DNA of 64,000 nt, taken from Ophioderma brevispina (taxonomy: Eukaryota > Echinodermata > Ophiuroidea > Amphilepidida > Ophiodermatidae). The notes under the pieces are model-generated. The model had not been told where the DNA came from. It worked only from the letters and a program-made list of their open reading frames with translations, and made no database searches. A program made the translations under genes and the position numbers. The stretch is from the NCBI GenBank assembly GCA_023653785.1, contig JAMKCH010041434.1:1-64000 (forward strand), written 5' to 3'. Below are positions 1 through 11,391 of the stretch, in pieces; within the stretch, counting starts at the first letter, position 1; each line of letters opens with the position of its first letter.

Positions 1-1950
1 TCTACACCATTAATCCATTATATTCTGGTCTCTGAGTTTCATCATCCAGAATTCCAGCAAAAGGCTTTTCCAGACCACCCGGCATCAGCAAAAAAACAGG
101 CATTTTGCATGACTTCCAGCAAGTTCACTTTACACATGTCGACAAAATGGCAGCATCTTAATGGGAGACGGGCTCCAATTCACAGTCCAACCAATGAAGT
201 GCACCCTCTATCTAGTCCAATCAATTATGTCTCCAGAGGGTGGGAGATCTGGCTTGAAAATTCACAAGATTTCTGGCAACAGCATTTAACAGTATTATAA
301 GAGTCAACATAATTATAGAGGTAAAATTCCTTGCACCTTTGATTCTCATATCTATTCCTTGCACAAATCCTATTAAATGCAATTCATCATGGGCATGGTC
401 AAAAGGGACCCTTGTAACAATAGAAATTTATATTATGGATTTTATTGTTTATCAAATGCCGATATTTAACACCGTCATGTAAAAAAACATACTTGAAAAA
501 GAAAGCAGTTTACAATTGAAAATGCGTCCCAACTGAGTTAAAAATGAAATATATTTGAAATATGATGATTTAAGGTGTGTATATGTTTTTTAAGGATCAT
601 GCAGGGGCTGTCAGATGAGGGTCAGCCGATTTCATTTATATTATATGTGGGTAGTAGGGCGAGTACAAAGTTATCACAAAAACACACAACTAAAATTGAT
701 CCGGCCCCCTTTCCTGTAACTTGAACCCCTCAAAAAGAGCCCATTCGTGCCTCCAAAAAATGGGCCAGACAAATATGGCATTTTACAATATGTCATATAA
801 TGTGTAAATTCCTATTTACTGTCCTATTATAAAGAAGATGAAGGACAATAGAATTAACCACCCTCCATTGGAGCCTTCCTCTATGACCGCCCCCCCCATG
901 GTCACCTTGTCAATTTACATTTTGCAGATGTGCAAAGCAACAGGTGGTGATTTTTGGGTGTATATGTCTATTTTAACTCCTTTCATCTCTGGGGGTTAGC
1001 CCCCCAATTTAGTGCACAAAATTGCATGGTAATTTCAAACATAGTTCGAAGAAACTTCCCACACTAAACTTCAAACTACTTCTATCCAAATCAAAAAGAA
1101 ATAATATTAATTGTGATGTCAGAAACAATGTTTGTGTGAAACTTTGTCAACTCTTTATTGTGGTACGGGATCCCCCCCCCCAAGTCTTGCCTCCCACTTC
1201 CAAAGTCAGACGAATTCCAGGTTATGCAAGGTCATGTACTAAGTCTTCTATATCTTGGTTTATCTAAGTTTTTATATCTTAGGAGGATTTTATCCTCACT
1301 TCAGAAGCAATAGACACCTCTTCCAAGTCCATTAAAAAAATAAATTACAATCATTTTTTTTTAATCATGTTATTTTGTTGCATATCATTTTGAATTCAAG
1401 GCTTTTCTCAGCCTTTTCTTCGAAGTCCAAAAGTCCAAGCTTGTTATGTCAAAGTTAAAGCTTTTTTCCAGCATGATATTAAGCTTGTGAGCCTGAGTGA
1501 GGTTCTGGATTTTTCTGCGTTCAGGCTTTTCTTGGCTTTTTACCCAAGATCAAGCTCAAAGGTTTGAAAGGAACCAGGACTTCAACTGAAATAAGCTTAG
1601 ATAATCCAAAATTATTGCCAGAAGAAAGCAAGAGTTATTGGAACATGAAAGCCTGGTTTCATAAACTGGAAGTCCATTGTTAGAATTGAGGTTTCAAAGT
1701 CTTGATTGGCTTGGATAGCTAGTTTTCAGGGAAGGCCAGAAGTTTTCGTATAAAGCCTTGATTCATTTTACAGGGATGTTAGAGAGGTGTCATTATTTAT
1801 GCCCGGGGGATTTGAGGGGACTTTGTGAAAAAATTTTTGTAAAGGAGGGGGGACATGAAAGATCTCATGAAAAAGGGGAACATGAACTGCTGAATGGATA
1901 AATTTAACTTAAAAATTGTTTCCTCCATTCCCATTGCCATAAGTATATAA
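1..1950. other. Unassigned A+T-rich sequence, no gene seen
   Basis: No reading frame here resembles a protein I know; the longest is about 80 codons. The stretch 1390-1560 has a few loose repeats of GGCTTTTCT-like words with no clear period. Short C-runs (890-897, 1171-1180) are present. I see nothing else to annotate. Confidence 0.6.
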
Positions 1951-1954
1951 CGAC

Positions 1955-2285
1955 ACTCCTTAACCCTCGTCACCTGAGCTATTTTTTGTAACAAATCTCC
2001 CGAAGGGGTTACACCCCTGTTATTTTCAGTTACTGAAATCGATTTCCTATAAATTTGGTACCACAGGATAGCTTAGTAGGGTTTCTTCTTTCCATGGTAT
2101 CACAAAACAAGTACCAACATCACCCATTGGGGAGGAGTTGAGGAAAGTATGAAAATCTGGATATGGGGTTGAACAATGATATTTTGCAATTTTAACTGAC
2201 TCGAAATACATATTAAACACTAAAACACTCTGAAAATATAAAACTAGTCATTTCCTATCAAGTAAGGAGAGCCAAAAACCGTGTG
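1955..2285 (+). repeat. Dispersed repeat, copy a (pair with 12048-12390)
   Basis: This stretch matches 12048-12390 in the same orientation. Shared words in the same order are ACCTGAG, GTAACAAA.CTCCCG, GATAGCTTAG, TTTCTTCTTT, GAGGAAAGTATGAAAAT, GATATTTTGCAATTTTA and CTAGTCATTTCC. Divergence is substantial, with several small indels. No terminal inverted repeats or coding frame are evident, so the class is unknown. Confidence 0.75.
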
Positions 2286-2289
2286 ACAA

Positions 2290-2640
2290 TCGGATATTCC
2301 TTAATTTTTGGTGACAAAAAAAATGCTGACATGCGAAAACTTTATGACGTCAATTTGACGTAATCTAAGCCTGTTGGTACTCATTGTGGTATCAAATGAG
2401 GAGGAAATAGCTACTCTACTGGTACCAAAAATTAGTGTCTGTGGTATCCCTGTGTCGTACTAGGCATGGTGGTACATCTATCTCCCGAAGAGAGGGTGGT
2501 TGCCCCCCATCCATCACTTTGGATCATCCTGGTATCTTACCTACTATACCCTGGTGAATGTTTAATCTAACTTTGTTTTCTGATTTCACTTTTTTCGGTG
2601 AAAAGTGCCGATTTTGACCAGTCCGCGGATTTATTAGATT
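2290..2640. other. Unassigned intergenic sequence
   Basis: No coding frame or structured repeat is seen. GACGTCAATTTGACGTAA near 2345 is a short near-palindromic word. Confidence 0.5.
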
Positions 2641-3240
2641 GTTTGGTTTTTAAATTAAGCAAGACCCTTATGACAGCATGATTCGTGAGTGTATGTGTAT
2701 GTCAAACATTGGTAAACACTTCTGGTCAAAATTTGTCTAGCATTTTAGTGCAGTGATGGATCACCGGTCATATTTTGTGTGTTTATGTATTGATGCAAGG
2801 GGCTTATGTGGGGACAGATATTAATGTCAAAGGTCATTTGTGGGTCACTTATGGTATAATAAAAAATTAAAAAGCGGTCTTTATGTAGCATACACTTTGG
2901 GTTGAAATTTCCATCTAGCTTTTTTTGGTGACAGATCAGGTACGTACTTGGTATTCATATGTACTGAAACATGGGCCTATTAGAAGGTTACAGATGTGAA
3001 GGTCAAAGGTCATTTAGAGTCACTTTGGTCATTTTTGTGTGCTCTGTGGAAACATGATTTTAGTGTAAGACATGCTGTAACGTTTCCAAGCGCAGTGATG
3101 GAACCACAGTGGTGATGTATCAGGTTCATATTTGCTACACCCTATATATCGTATGTATTGAAACTGCAGGGCCTTATGTGGGGTATGGCCGTGAAGACAA
3201 AGGTTATTCAGGGGTCACTTAAATCATTCTTTGTTTCAGC
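2640..3240 (+). repeat. Tandem repeat, ~185-bp unit, about three diverged copies
   Basis: Three successive units each carry the order 'GTCATATTT / TATGTATTGA.GCA / GGGCTTATGTGGGG / GTCAAAGGTCATT / GGGTCACTT'. The GGTCATT-GGGTCACTT module recurs near 2828, 3003 and 3192, giving spacings of about 175-190 bp. Divergence between units is high, so the array is old. The block is non-coding and contains nuclear-receptor-like AGGTCA half-sites. Confidence 0.75.
3000..3012 (+). promoter_or_regulatory. DR1-type nuclear receptor motif in tandem repeat
   Basis: The 13 bases AGGTCAAAGGTCA form a perfect direct repeat of AGGTCA with a one-base spacer, the consensus bound by RXR, HNF4 and COUP-TF type receptors in animals. 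A weaker version lies at 2825-2836 (TGTCAAAGGTCA). The match is seen directly; binding is inference and no gene is adjacent. Confidence 0.35.
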
Positions 3241-3409
3241 TACAGCTCACCACCATTTTACATATATCCTTCCTTCAGCTTAAAATGGACTCTGGATTTT
3301 GCCATTCTTTTTTCCATTTTCTTTTTCTTTTAATTCTCCTCATGCATCCCATGGCAAAAAATAAAATGTAGGAGCTGCCTATCTGCTATAAATAGGTGCA
3401 ATAGGTCTC

Positions 3410-3713
3410 CCCCCGCTGTATTGTTTTGGACCTAACAGAACTAGTCAGGCTATCTGTTAGGTTCTTTGTTGTATAATAGCAGCATGGTAGCACTAGCTGG
3501 TACATTCTTGCAGTATAATAACGGCAAGGTACAGCAAACTTTAGTCTACAAATACACCAAACAGGAACGTAGCAGCAACCTTACTCTTAAATTATACCTA
3601 ACAGTGATATAGCAGCAACTTAGTCTACCACAAAAAGCTTAGTCAGGAAGATAGCACAGCAAACGTAGTCTACAATTTCATCTAACAGGAAACTAGCAGC
3701 AAACTAATACACC
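3410..3713 (+). repeat. Degenerate minisatellite, ~50-60-bp unit
   Basis: Words such as TAGCAGCAA, TAGTCTAC and CTAACAGGAA recur in the same order about every 50-60 bases (near 3545, 3606 and 3690). The copies are too diverged for exact unit limits. Confidence 0.6.
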
Positions 3714-3801
3714 CCCCCCCCCCCCCTTTTTTAAAAAAAAAAAAACAAAAGGGGGCCCCAAAAAAAAAAAAAAAGAAAAGGCAAAGAAAAAAAAAAAACT
3801 A
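3711..3801. other. Homopolymer-rich block (C-run, A-runs), doubtful quality
   Basis: A run of about 15 C is followed by T6, A-runs, a GGGGGCCCC palindrome and more A-runs. The minisatellite-like text (AAGCAGCAACCGG) resumes directly after it. It may be a true simple-sequence expansion, but it also looks like an assembly or base-calling artefact. Confidence 0.6.
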
Positions 3802-4766
3802 AGCAGCAACCGGTGTTGCTCCAGTGTCATTCAAATCACTTGGATTTCAAAATGGTGGCTTCATGGTTGACAGTTGGGGTTTGGATTCTGCTGAATTCAA
3901 ATTTAAACCATATTTTTACATGGGGAAAATCGACAAGAATGTTGTTTGTCATCATGAACACAGGATACAGCGGATTGCTAAATATATGACTGAGTCTTTT
4001 TGCATGTTGTTGCTATTATAATGCAGCATTGCTTATGCAGTATATAGCTGGTAGTTTTATAATCTTAATAAAATCAAACCTGCAGAATTATGACAAACTT
4101 GTTTATCACGGGTGATGCATGAAGTCTTAAAAGACAATCAAGGGGCTGTTTTTAATTGCTATTATAGGTACTGTGTCACCATAGGTAGGTTTTTTTTCAT
4201 AGAGGCTTATGCATGGTGAGAGAAAATTAAGATGAATGGTAACTGGTAGTTTATGCTTGTATGTACCGATGAATATGAAAGGCATTTTCTATTCTTGATC
4301 ACAAATATTTAAATACTTTAATAGTACATCTCCTAATCAAGGCAAACATTTCTCTAGATCTGCGCATGCCACTACATGTATTCATGTCCCACTAAGGGCA
4401 GAGACCCAGCAAAATGCAACAGAGCACACACAAGGCCTATAGTTCAAAAACGATATTCCTATTATAGCTTGAAGCCCAATGAATGATCAATTCTATAGGC
4501 TATATACAAGCTTGAACAAAATTCAAGGAGAAATCCGGGAAGTAAATGGATGTTTTTCCTGTTCAATAATTGGCCCTTTTTCAGACTCCTTTTGCCCTTT
4601 GACCAGGACCATTTTGCCTGTGATCCGGGAACATTGTTGCCCTTCCGTAACTTGCACCCTCGGAACCACCAGGCTGGTATACCCGCCCTGATTGGTTATT
4701 AGCCACACTATGTCTATCATAGATGTTTTGAATCATTTTCAATGAAGAGCATGATGCGCATGTAAC
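3802..4766. other. Unassigned sequence
   Basis: Reading frames of 65-70 codons on either strand show no recognisable domain and no compositional sign of coding. I see nothing to annotate. Confidence 0.5.
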
Positions 4767-4770
4767 TTAA

Positions 4771-5117
4771 AGGTGGGTGACCTGATCAATGATCCAAATT
4801 TCACATGTTTAATCCTTCACATGGAAGCATATCACATCAAAACAAGCTGATTACAAATTTTGAGTTAAAGCACAACCCAGCCGTTTCGATAGTAGAAGCA
4901 AAAATGTGTACTAAATGGCCCCATAACGTGTGTTAATAAGTTTGGGACACCACACTTGAAACATTTTTGTTCATAAATCAAAAGGCAACATTTGCTGGAC
5001 CTCAAATTTCTCTGGGTAATAGAAAAATAGATGCACTTTCATATCTGATACACCGCAAATCACAATTTTGATGGAGTAAGTGGGAGGGGGCAAGGCTGTC
5101 GATCGGTCAAACCCCCT
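4771..5117. mobile_element. TTAA-flanked MITE, family F4 (AGGTGGGTGACC ends)
   Basis: The element is flanked by TTAA at 4767-4770 and 5118-5121. The left end begins AGGTGGGTGACCTGATC; the reverse complement of the right end begins AGGGGGTTTGACCGATC, an imperfect terminal inverted repeat. It is about 347 bp with no coding capacity. Relatives lie at 11392-11717 and, split by another insertion, at 21950-23575. They share an internal core (CATGGAAGCATATC-type, TTTTGTTCATAA..CAAAAGG, AATTTTGATGGAGTAA). TTAA target duplications are characteristic of piggyBac-type transposition; that assignment is inference. Confidence 0.7.
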
Positions 5118-5339
5118 TTAATTCAATTATCCCTTCTCTGAGTCATGATTTTTTGAACTCCTTTTTCTATCTAAAACAATTAAGTCTTAGTTATACTGCC
5201 CTTTCGGCAGGCAAACTTTTTTACCTTGCATAATTTGCATAGGTAAATAAGGTCACCGTTAAATTTGATCATGTAAAAAACAGCTATAAATGTGCATTAA
5301 AAAGTTATGAACCAACAAATTAATTAGTAAAAAATCAAT

Positions 5340-5635
5340 CTTGAAAGTAATTGTCGGAACATTTGAACGGTTTTCGGAAAAATACAGTTCCCCCTCTCTC
5401 CCATACTTCCCAACCAATGTTCAAGAGGTATCGTCATCAGCATGCATATGCAGTCTTGCCATTTCCCCCAACATTGACTGATGGTAGTTGGGGAAGGCGA
5501 CTTCGAAGTGCAATTGGGGATTCATTCAGTGATACACAGGTTTGTAGTTTTCTGAATTGGCGCCCGGTGAAGGAACGTGCACGTAGACCTATGTGGTGTC
5601 CGTGTTCCTACGACTTTTTTCCGGTCCATGATTAG
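5340..5635 (+). other. Orphan open frame of 94 codons, not recognised
   Basis: An uninterrupted frame runs from about 5351 to a TAG at 5633, ending just before the 145-bp tandem repeat. It is less A+T-rich than its surroundings and contains a basic stretch (KERARRP). I recognise no domain. It could be a remnant of a mobile-element ORF, an exon, or chance. Confidence 0.2.
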
Positions 5636-5639
5636 CTAT

Positions 5640-6140
5640 AGCCCGGCGTGCGACATCCGCTTCAAAATAACCATGAGGAGCATAGCCGCTATAATAGGCT
5701 AACAGAAAATTGCTAGCAGGAAAACTAGCCGCTATATAGCTGCTACCAACTCATTTGGATGTCATTTAGTCAACGGCTAGCTAACCAGCTACATCCACCT
5801 CATAACCATAACATCTAGCCGCTAAGCTTAGAGAAAAATTGCTAGCGGCTGGCTAGCACGAAACCTATCGCCGCTACCTTAACTGCTACCAACTAATTTG
5901 GCATGTCATTTACATAAAACCGCGTAGCTGCGCGCGACACCGCTCCATATAACCAGAACTATCAGCTAGCGCGCTAGCTAGCGGAAATTTGCTAGCGGCT
6001 GGCTAGCAATCAAAATCTAGCCGCTACGTAGCTGCTACCAACTATTTGCATGTCATTTAGTCTAACAACCGCTACTAGCCGCTATATCGCCTCAACTATA
6101 GCAGTTAGCTGCGGATATGGCTAGCAGCCTAGTGCTGCTA
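5640..6140 (+). repeat. Tandem repeat, ~145-bp unit rich in GCTAGC
   Basis: The word TGCTACCAAC followed by an ATTTG.ATGTCATTTA-type tract recurs at 5741, 5884 and 6033 (spacings 143 and 149 bp). Between them are many TAGCCGCTA, GCTAGCGGCTGGCTAGCA and related self-complementary words. About three and a half units are present. The repeats are non-coding and strongly palindromic internally. Confidence 0.8.
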
Positions 6141-6903
6141 GTAACCGGCCGTTGTTTTTTCGATATGGGATTTAATCAGATGGGCCTTTTGAAAGTGTTA
6201 TGTGCCCTATTTTTAGACAAAGTTATTCAAATACAAAACCCAAAAATCATTCAACCTACTAACGAAAGGTTAAAAAAACCCTTATTTAAATCATATTTTT
6301 AAATTAGATCTCATGGGCTATACTCAGAGTAAGTTACAAGTCTGAATTTTCTTGAGGTATAGAAGAAATGTGTGTTAAACAGACCCATTTTTTCGCAAAT
6401 TCAAAAAGGGGTAAAATGTCAAAATTTGCAATGTTCATGCATAATTAATAAGGAAATCTGAAATATGTTTGTAAAAAAAGTGAGATATGGGTTTTAGGTG
6501 TAATTTGAACTGAAGCGCAGTTTCATTGAATGGTTGGACTTTCACTTTTCTGTCATTTTTTTTTTTTCAAAAAAAAAATTACATTTTCCACAGTATAACC
6601 ATTCGTGATAGCATGGAAGAACAGAGAAAGAAGGAACCACAACGACTTCCACATCCGATGTTTAATAAAATCTGTTTATATATTCACCCGCACAAAAGGA
6701 AGGGATTCAAAAACCACCCTGTATCATAATCCCTCTGCCGCAATCGATGAATGGCGAGCAACCATTAGAGTAGAATATTTTGAAAACCCTATGTCCGAAC
6801 ACGTAAAAGTTTAAAAGTATAATTGCATATTACAAATAACCAAAAACATGTTCCGGCGTCTCCGGTGTGTATTTGTTGTTGTTTTCGTTATATAAGAAGT
6901 TAA

Positions 6904-7262
6904 AGGTGCAACGAGAGATTTCACATATCAGGTGTCCCTAAAGAAATCTAAAGTACTGATTTTTACCCTGATGAAAAGCTTTCCATCAAAATATCCCCCA
7001 TCTGAAATGGATTAAGCTGGGAATGCGCGTTTCTTTGGTACAAAAATTGTGAGATTTTCTAATTTCCGTATAGTAGCCAACGAAATTCAGGCCTATGTTT
7101 TACATTGAATATATGCAACTGCAAATCCAATCCCCTTTTTTTTCTCCTCTTTTACGACCTTTCTGTAGCCAAATACAAGGTAAGACATCTATGAGTGTCT
7201 AATCTATATGAAATCACTATATGACACAATATTTGGGTGCCTCAAAATCTCTCGTTGCACCT
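6904..7262. mobile_element. TTAA-flanked MITE, family F1 (AGGTGCAACGAGAG ends)
   Basis: Flanked by TTAA at 6900-6903 and 7263-7266. The left end reads AGGTGCAACGAGAGATTT and the right end is its inverse, AAATCTCTCGTTGCACCT, allowing one or two mismatches. The element is 359 bp and non-coding. Other members are at 36989-37574, 44232-44555, 55211-55551 and a degraded pair of ends at 24738-26911. The paralogue of this site near 50956-50985 lacks the element, which supports insertion. A piggyBac-type source is inferred from TTAA only. Confidence 0.85.
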
Positions 7263-7561
7263 TTAATGTACAAATCGTTGCAGCTTTCCTGCCCGCCGTG
7301 GCCTGCCCAGTGTGAAAAATCAAGATGATAAGGGGGGGGGGAAAGAAAGGAGTTTGACTAAACTTGAAAGTTGGACCGCGGGGTGGGGGGCATCTTGGAT
7401 TTTCGTCTGGCAAACCACATGGCTCGTTCCAGGGTTCTGAAAGTGACCCCTAACAGGACTAATTTCTCAGTTAAAATATACCCGTCCCCTATTTGAGACC
7501 AGCTTTTGGTGAAATTAATACTAGTTTTAGTGAAAATATACACCTAACGGTACGGCAGTAA

Positions 7562-7866
7562 GCCACAAAAATTGTTTGATTGGCTAACATAGAAAAAAAT
7601 AGGGGTAGGGTAGGGGGGGTCCTTAGTCTTTTGTTTGGGGTTATGTTTCACATACCAGACCACAAAATATATGAACACACATACCAAAAACAAATGGCAC
7701 ATCTTCACTTTTTTCTGTAACCATATCTTTTTTATTTGTTTTCCGTGGTTTGTTAAAACTTTTTTTTTTTTTGCAACACAAAAACACAACTAAAATATTT
7801 AGGGTCTGGCGGTAAAAAAATAGGGTCGTTCGGGTTCGCCCAATCAAACAATTTTTTATTAGGGCC
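7562..7866. mobile_element. TAA-flanked MITE, Harbinger-like
   Basis: Flanked by TAA at 7559-7561 and 7867-7869. The ends form an inverted repeat containing AAAATTGTTTGATTGG on the left and CCAATCAAACAATTTT on the right; the outermost bases are GCC and GGCC. The paralogous site at 51241-51243 has a single TAA in otherwise matching sequence (CAGTAATATGACATCC), an empty site. A 3-bp TAA/TTA duplication is typical of PIF/Harbinger elements. It is 305 bp and non-coding. Confidence 0.8.
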
Positions 7867-8775
7867 TAATATGACATCCTGGTAAACTGTGTCTGTTTTT
7901 GTAACCGGGTAGTATTTTTCCACTAGTATTATCCCAGTTAATTGAAATTACACTTATATGGTATTATAACATCTTACTTGTTGCAAACATATTTTTGATT
8001 AATATTGTATCAATTAATTTTTCACTGTAATGCATTCATTTACATAATTATTTACATATTGTTTTTTTTGCTGTAGGCCTATGCTATGATGAACAAATAA
8101 AAATTGATTGAAGATTGATGGTAATTTGCAGTGAGATTATACCATACCCCTATGCGGGGCCTGTTCTCAATACATGAAAAAAATACACCTTTAAAATAGC
8201 CAACATACAAGGAAAAATGACACTTGTACTACTCGCACAACGCAAAAACGCTACACACGTTAGGTTAGTGGTTAATTTTTGCTGCTATGTTTCTTAGATT
8301 AATTTTTTTTTTCCTATTTGTATCATTGAACCAGTCACAATCACACTGAATTTGTACCCCTAGCGGACTATATAGAACTCTTGATTAATTGAATTTGATA
8401 CACCCCTTGCGTAGTCCCCGCCTTGCAGCTAGTCCCCAGTCTTTTTTTTGGAACGAGCATGGGTTTCCGAGCAAAATCCAAGAAAGAACCACCCGGTTGT
8501 GTTGATCGGTTTCCATGGATGTGGATATCTGGTTTGAGTATCTCGCTGATTCCCGATGACCCGGAATCTATTTCGCAATAACGAAAACAACCCCGAACTT
8601 TAGAATGTGCTCGAGCCCAGAAATTCTGAATAGGTTATCCTCGGAAGGGCCATTGAGAGAATATGACATATAACAATTGAATTACGGGGGCGCAGATAGA
8701 TCGTTCAATACGTCACAGTGGGTCGTGTGGTTCCTTCTTATCCTCTTCTCTTCGCATGGTGCGATACATAGCCTG

Positions 8776-9626
8776 GAAGGGCCAATTTTTTAGGGGGGTC
8801 TCACAGTACGTCAGGGGGAGTCGATACAAATTGTGTTTACTCGAAGTGTTGATATAAAAAAAAACAGGGTCATGGAGTAAATAGCTAACATATTGAACTT
8901 TGGTTTTAACCTTACTTCTATTTTGCTGAATATATTACCGTATTTGGGACAAATATATATACATCTAATCCTTGTTCCTTGTTTTGTGTCTATTTTTCTT
9001 GCATATTTTGAGTTCTGTATTGGATAATGCGTCACACAAAATAATACATTCAGGAAATCTGAAACTGCATTAGTTTTCTTTTGTTTCAAGAATGTCGAGA
9101 TGTTTTGAAAATTCATAGTTGAAAAGTGCATTTCGTGATTATTGCACCTTCTGTTTCATTTTCGCTTCGTTTAAGAAAGCTTATTCCCAAAATTTCAGTT
9201 GTTCCAATCTTGCAGTTTGATGTTATGAGCAAAATGTTTAGGTTCACATAGTCTACTGTACTGTTATTTCTGTCCGGACAGAAATTACAAAACTGGTGAT
9301 TTTTTTTTTACAGATACGATCGAATTTCAACTTAACATCTCAACTTTGGGGGGACGGTAAGTCGGGGGACGAGGCTCACGAAATGCCCCTTTACTCGGTG
9401 CACAGTAAATGCTCCAAAAAGTGGTACGTGAGGGACGTGGTAATGAATATGTGTTATTTGATTTCCTGTTCTTTGGAGGGCAGCATCACATGCCATTTAT
9501 GTTGTTTATTCCGTGCAAAAATCTTGCCAAGGAAACGGCGCAATCTCCTTCACAAAATATGAGTTCATATTCACCCGTTAAATCAAAGTCAAAAATATTA
9601 AAAAACAAACAACAGACAAAAACTTC

Positions 9627-9634
<8 letters not shown>
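8776..9634. other. Unassigned sequence
   Basis: Open frames of 88-106 codons occur on both strands but none resembles a known protein, and their composition follows the A+T-rich background. Nothing else is seen. Confidence 0.5.

Positions 9635-9670
<36 letters not shown>
9635..9670 (+). repeat. (TA)18 microsatellite
   Basis: Eighteen uninterrupted TA dinucleotides directly follow TGTG. Confidence 0.97.
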
Positions 9671-9673
<3 letters not shown>

Positions 9674-10101
9674 GCGAGATTTAGAGGTTCATTGCAAAAA
9701 AGTAATAAAAAAGTTATTAATAATATACACCTTGTTAAAGTCTTTTAAATTGAACTTTTCCCCCGCAGGTATGAGATAATAAGCCTTCTCGCACTGATAC
9801 GTTATAATTTGCCAGACATCTATTTCATAAGAGAGATGTCATGTTAGTTCCTGATAACTATTCGGTTATTGGTGTACTCTGCTCATTCATGATTAACGGA
9901 ATGCATTTATCATTCATCATTGCTCATTAGTTTGTTAATAGAATTAGAATTAATGGTGTTTTGAGGTTGTCGGCCACTTTTTACTGGTGACACTAATCAT
10001 CACCCGAATGGAACCGTGAACGCTTATATTTTGAACAATTCATGATTGTTACTTATAACGTTGTTTCATATTTGATAATAGGGAATAGTCTCCAATAATT
10101 A
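9671..10101. other. Unassigned sequence
   Basis: No coding frame or repeat structure is seen between the two microsatellites. Confidence 0.5.
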
Positions 10102-10570
10102 TTTACTACTGCTACTACTGCTGCTACTACTACTACTATCGCTACTACTACTACTACTACTACTAACTACTACTACTACTAACTACTACTACTACTAATA
10201 CTACTACTACTACTACTCCTACTACCTACTACTACTATACTACTACTACTACTACTACTACTACACTACTACTACTACACTACTACTACTACTACTACTG
10301 CTACTACTACTACTACTATCGCTACTACTACTACTACTGCTACTACTACTACTACTGCTACCACTACTACTACACTACTACTACTACTACTACACTACTA
10401 CTACTACTACTAATACTACTACTACTACTATTACTACTACTACTACTACACTACTACTACTACTACACTACTACTACTACTATTACTACTACTACTATTA
10501 CTACTACTACTACTACTACTACTGCTACTACTACTACACTACTACTACTACACTACTACTACTATTATAC
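10102..10570 (+). repeat. Long interrupted (CTA)n microsatellite
   Basis: About 470 bp consist almost entirely of CTA triplets, with scattered variants (GCT, ATT, ACA) and one-base phase shifts (for example TACTACACTACTA). The frequent phase shifts suggest repeated slippage or reading errors. Degenerate trinucleotides (ACCACCACC) continue to about 10695. Confidence 0.97.
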
Positions 10571-11391
10571 ACCTACTAGTACTACTTTCAATACTACCTT
10601 CACTTCTAATACTACGGTGGCGGCAGCGGCGATAATGGTTACCACCATAGATACTACTATTACTACTATACTTATATATCACCACCACCACTTAAGGAAA
10701 GCATAATATTGTCATATTTCTATTAATATACTTCAAAGTGTTGGAAATCCCAACCATTATCTGTATCACGTGCGGTTTCTAATTATTCTCTAAATATCAA
10801 GACGCTCTCCAAAATACTTCAACATAGGTTAACATTATGGAAGGCGGTTCAAATCAATATAAATTAAATTAGAGAACAATTTTCCTAAAAATAAATGTCG
10901 AAACCTAAAACAAAATCAATGTTTATTCAGCTGAAAGGATATTGGCAAAATCTGTAAATTTGAGGAGGAGAAAAATTATTGGAAAGAAAACGCACATTCA
11001 AGGATACTGTAAAAAATACCGATAAACTTTTTAGGTAATGTGACATTTATAAATACGAACCCTTTCCTTATCTCATTTACGAACAATGAATAGCAAACAA
11101 GCTCAATAAATTGGAAAACCTTCTGTTAATGAAAGCCGTCAAATCTTAACAATAAAGGCTGAATTTTTTAAGTGAAGCGAAACGTCGTAGAAAAGTAATA
11201 TTAATATGAATAGAAAGATAAGAACAAAGACCGTAAATGTAGTTTTGCTCAACATTACTATTATGCACAGGTTGAACAAAGGGGATTCGTTTGTGTGTTT
11301 ATTCATTCCTTTTATTAAACAACAATACTGTTCTTGTGTATTTATTTATGGCTTTCTTGAATAAAGATGATGAATTTTGAACGTTATCAAA
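10571..11391. other. Unassigned sequence
   Basis: A+T-rich non-coding DNA with no element or gene that I can support. Confidence 0.5.

Larger units (their letters stand above)
6605..8775 (+). repeat. Dispersed copy of block G (paralogue of 50700-52075)
   Basis: This stretch aligns in the same order and orientation with 50700-52075. Matching marks are ATGGAAGAA.AGAGA at the left, ATTCACCCGCACAAAAGGA, CGAACACGTAAAAGT, GTGTGTATTTGT, GAAAATATACACCTAACGGTAC, GTGAGATTATACC, TTCTCAATACATGAAAAAA and CCCGATGACCCGGAATCT. It is longer than its partner because a TTAA MITE (6904-7262) and a TAA-flanked MITE (7562-7866) were inserted here. In both copies a short frame ends with the residues EHVKV, possibly the remnant of an old coding exon or element ORF. 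Confidence 0.8.

Noticed and set aside
9409..9684. 91-codon frame ending in alternating Y and I
   Set aside because: Its C-terminal half is the (TA)18 repeat and the rest matches nothing I know.
10102..10570. CRISPR array or satellite with spacers
   Set aside because: It is an interrupted CTA trinucleotide tract; no repeat-spacer pattern exists.
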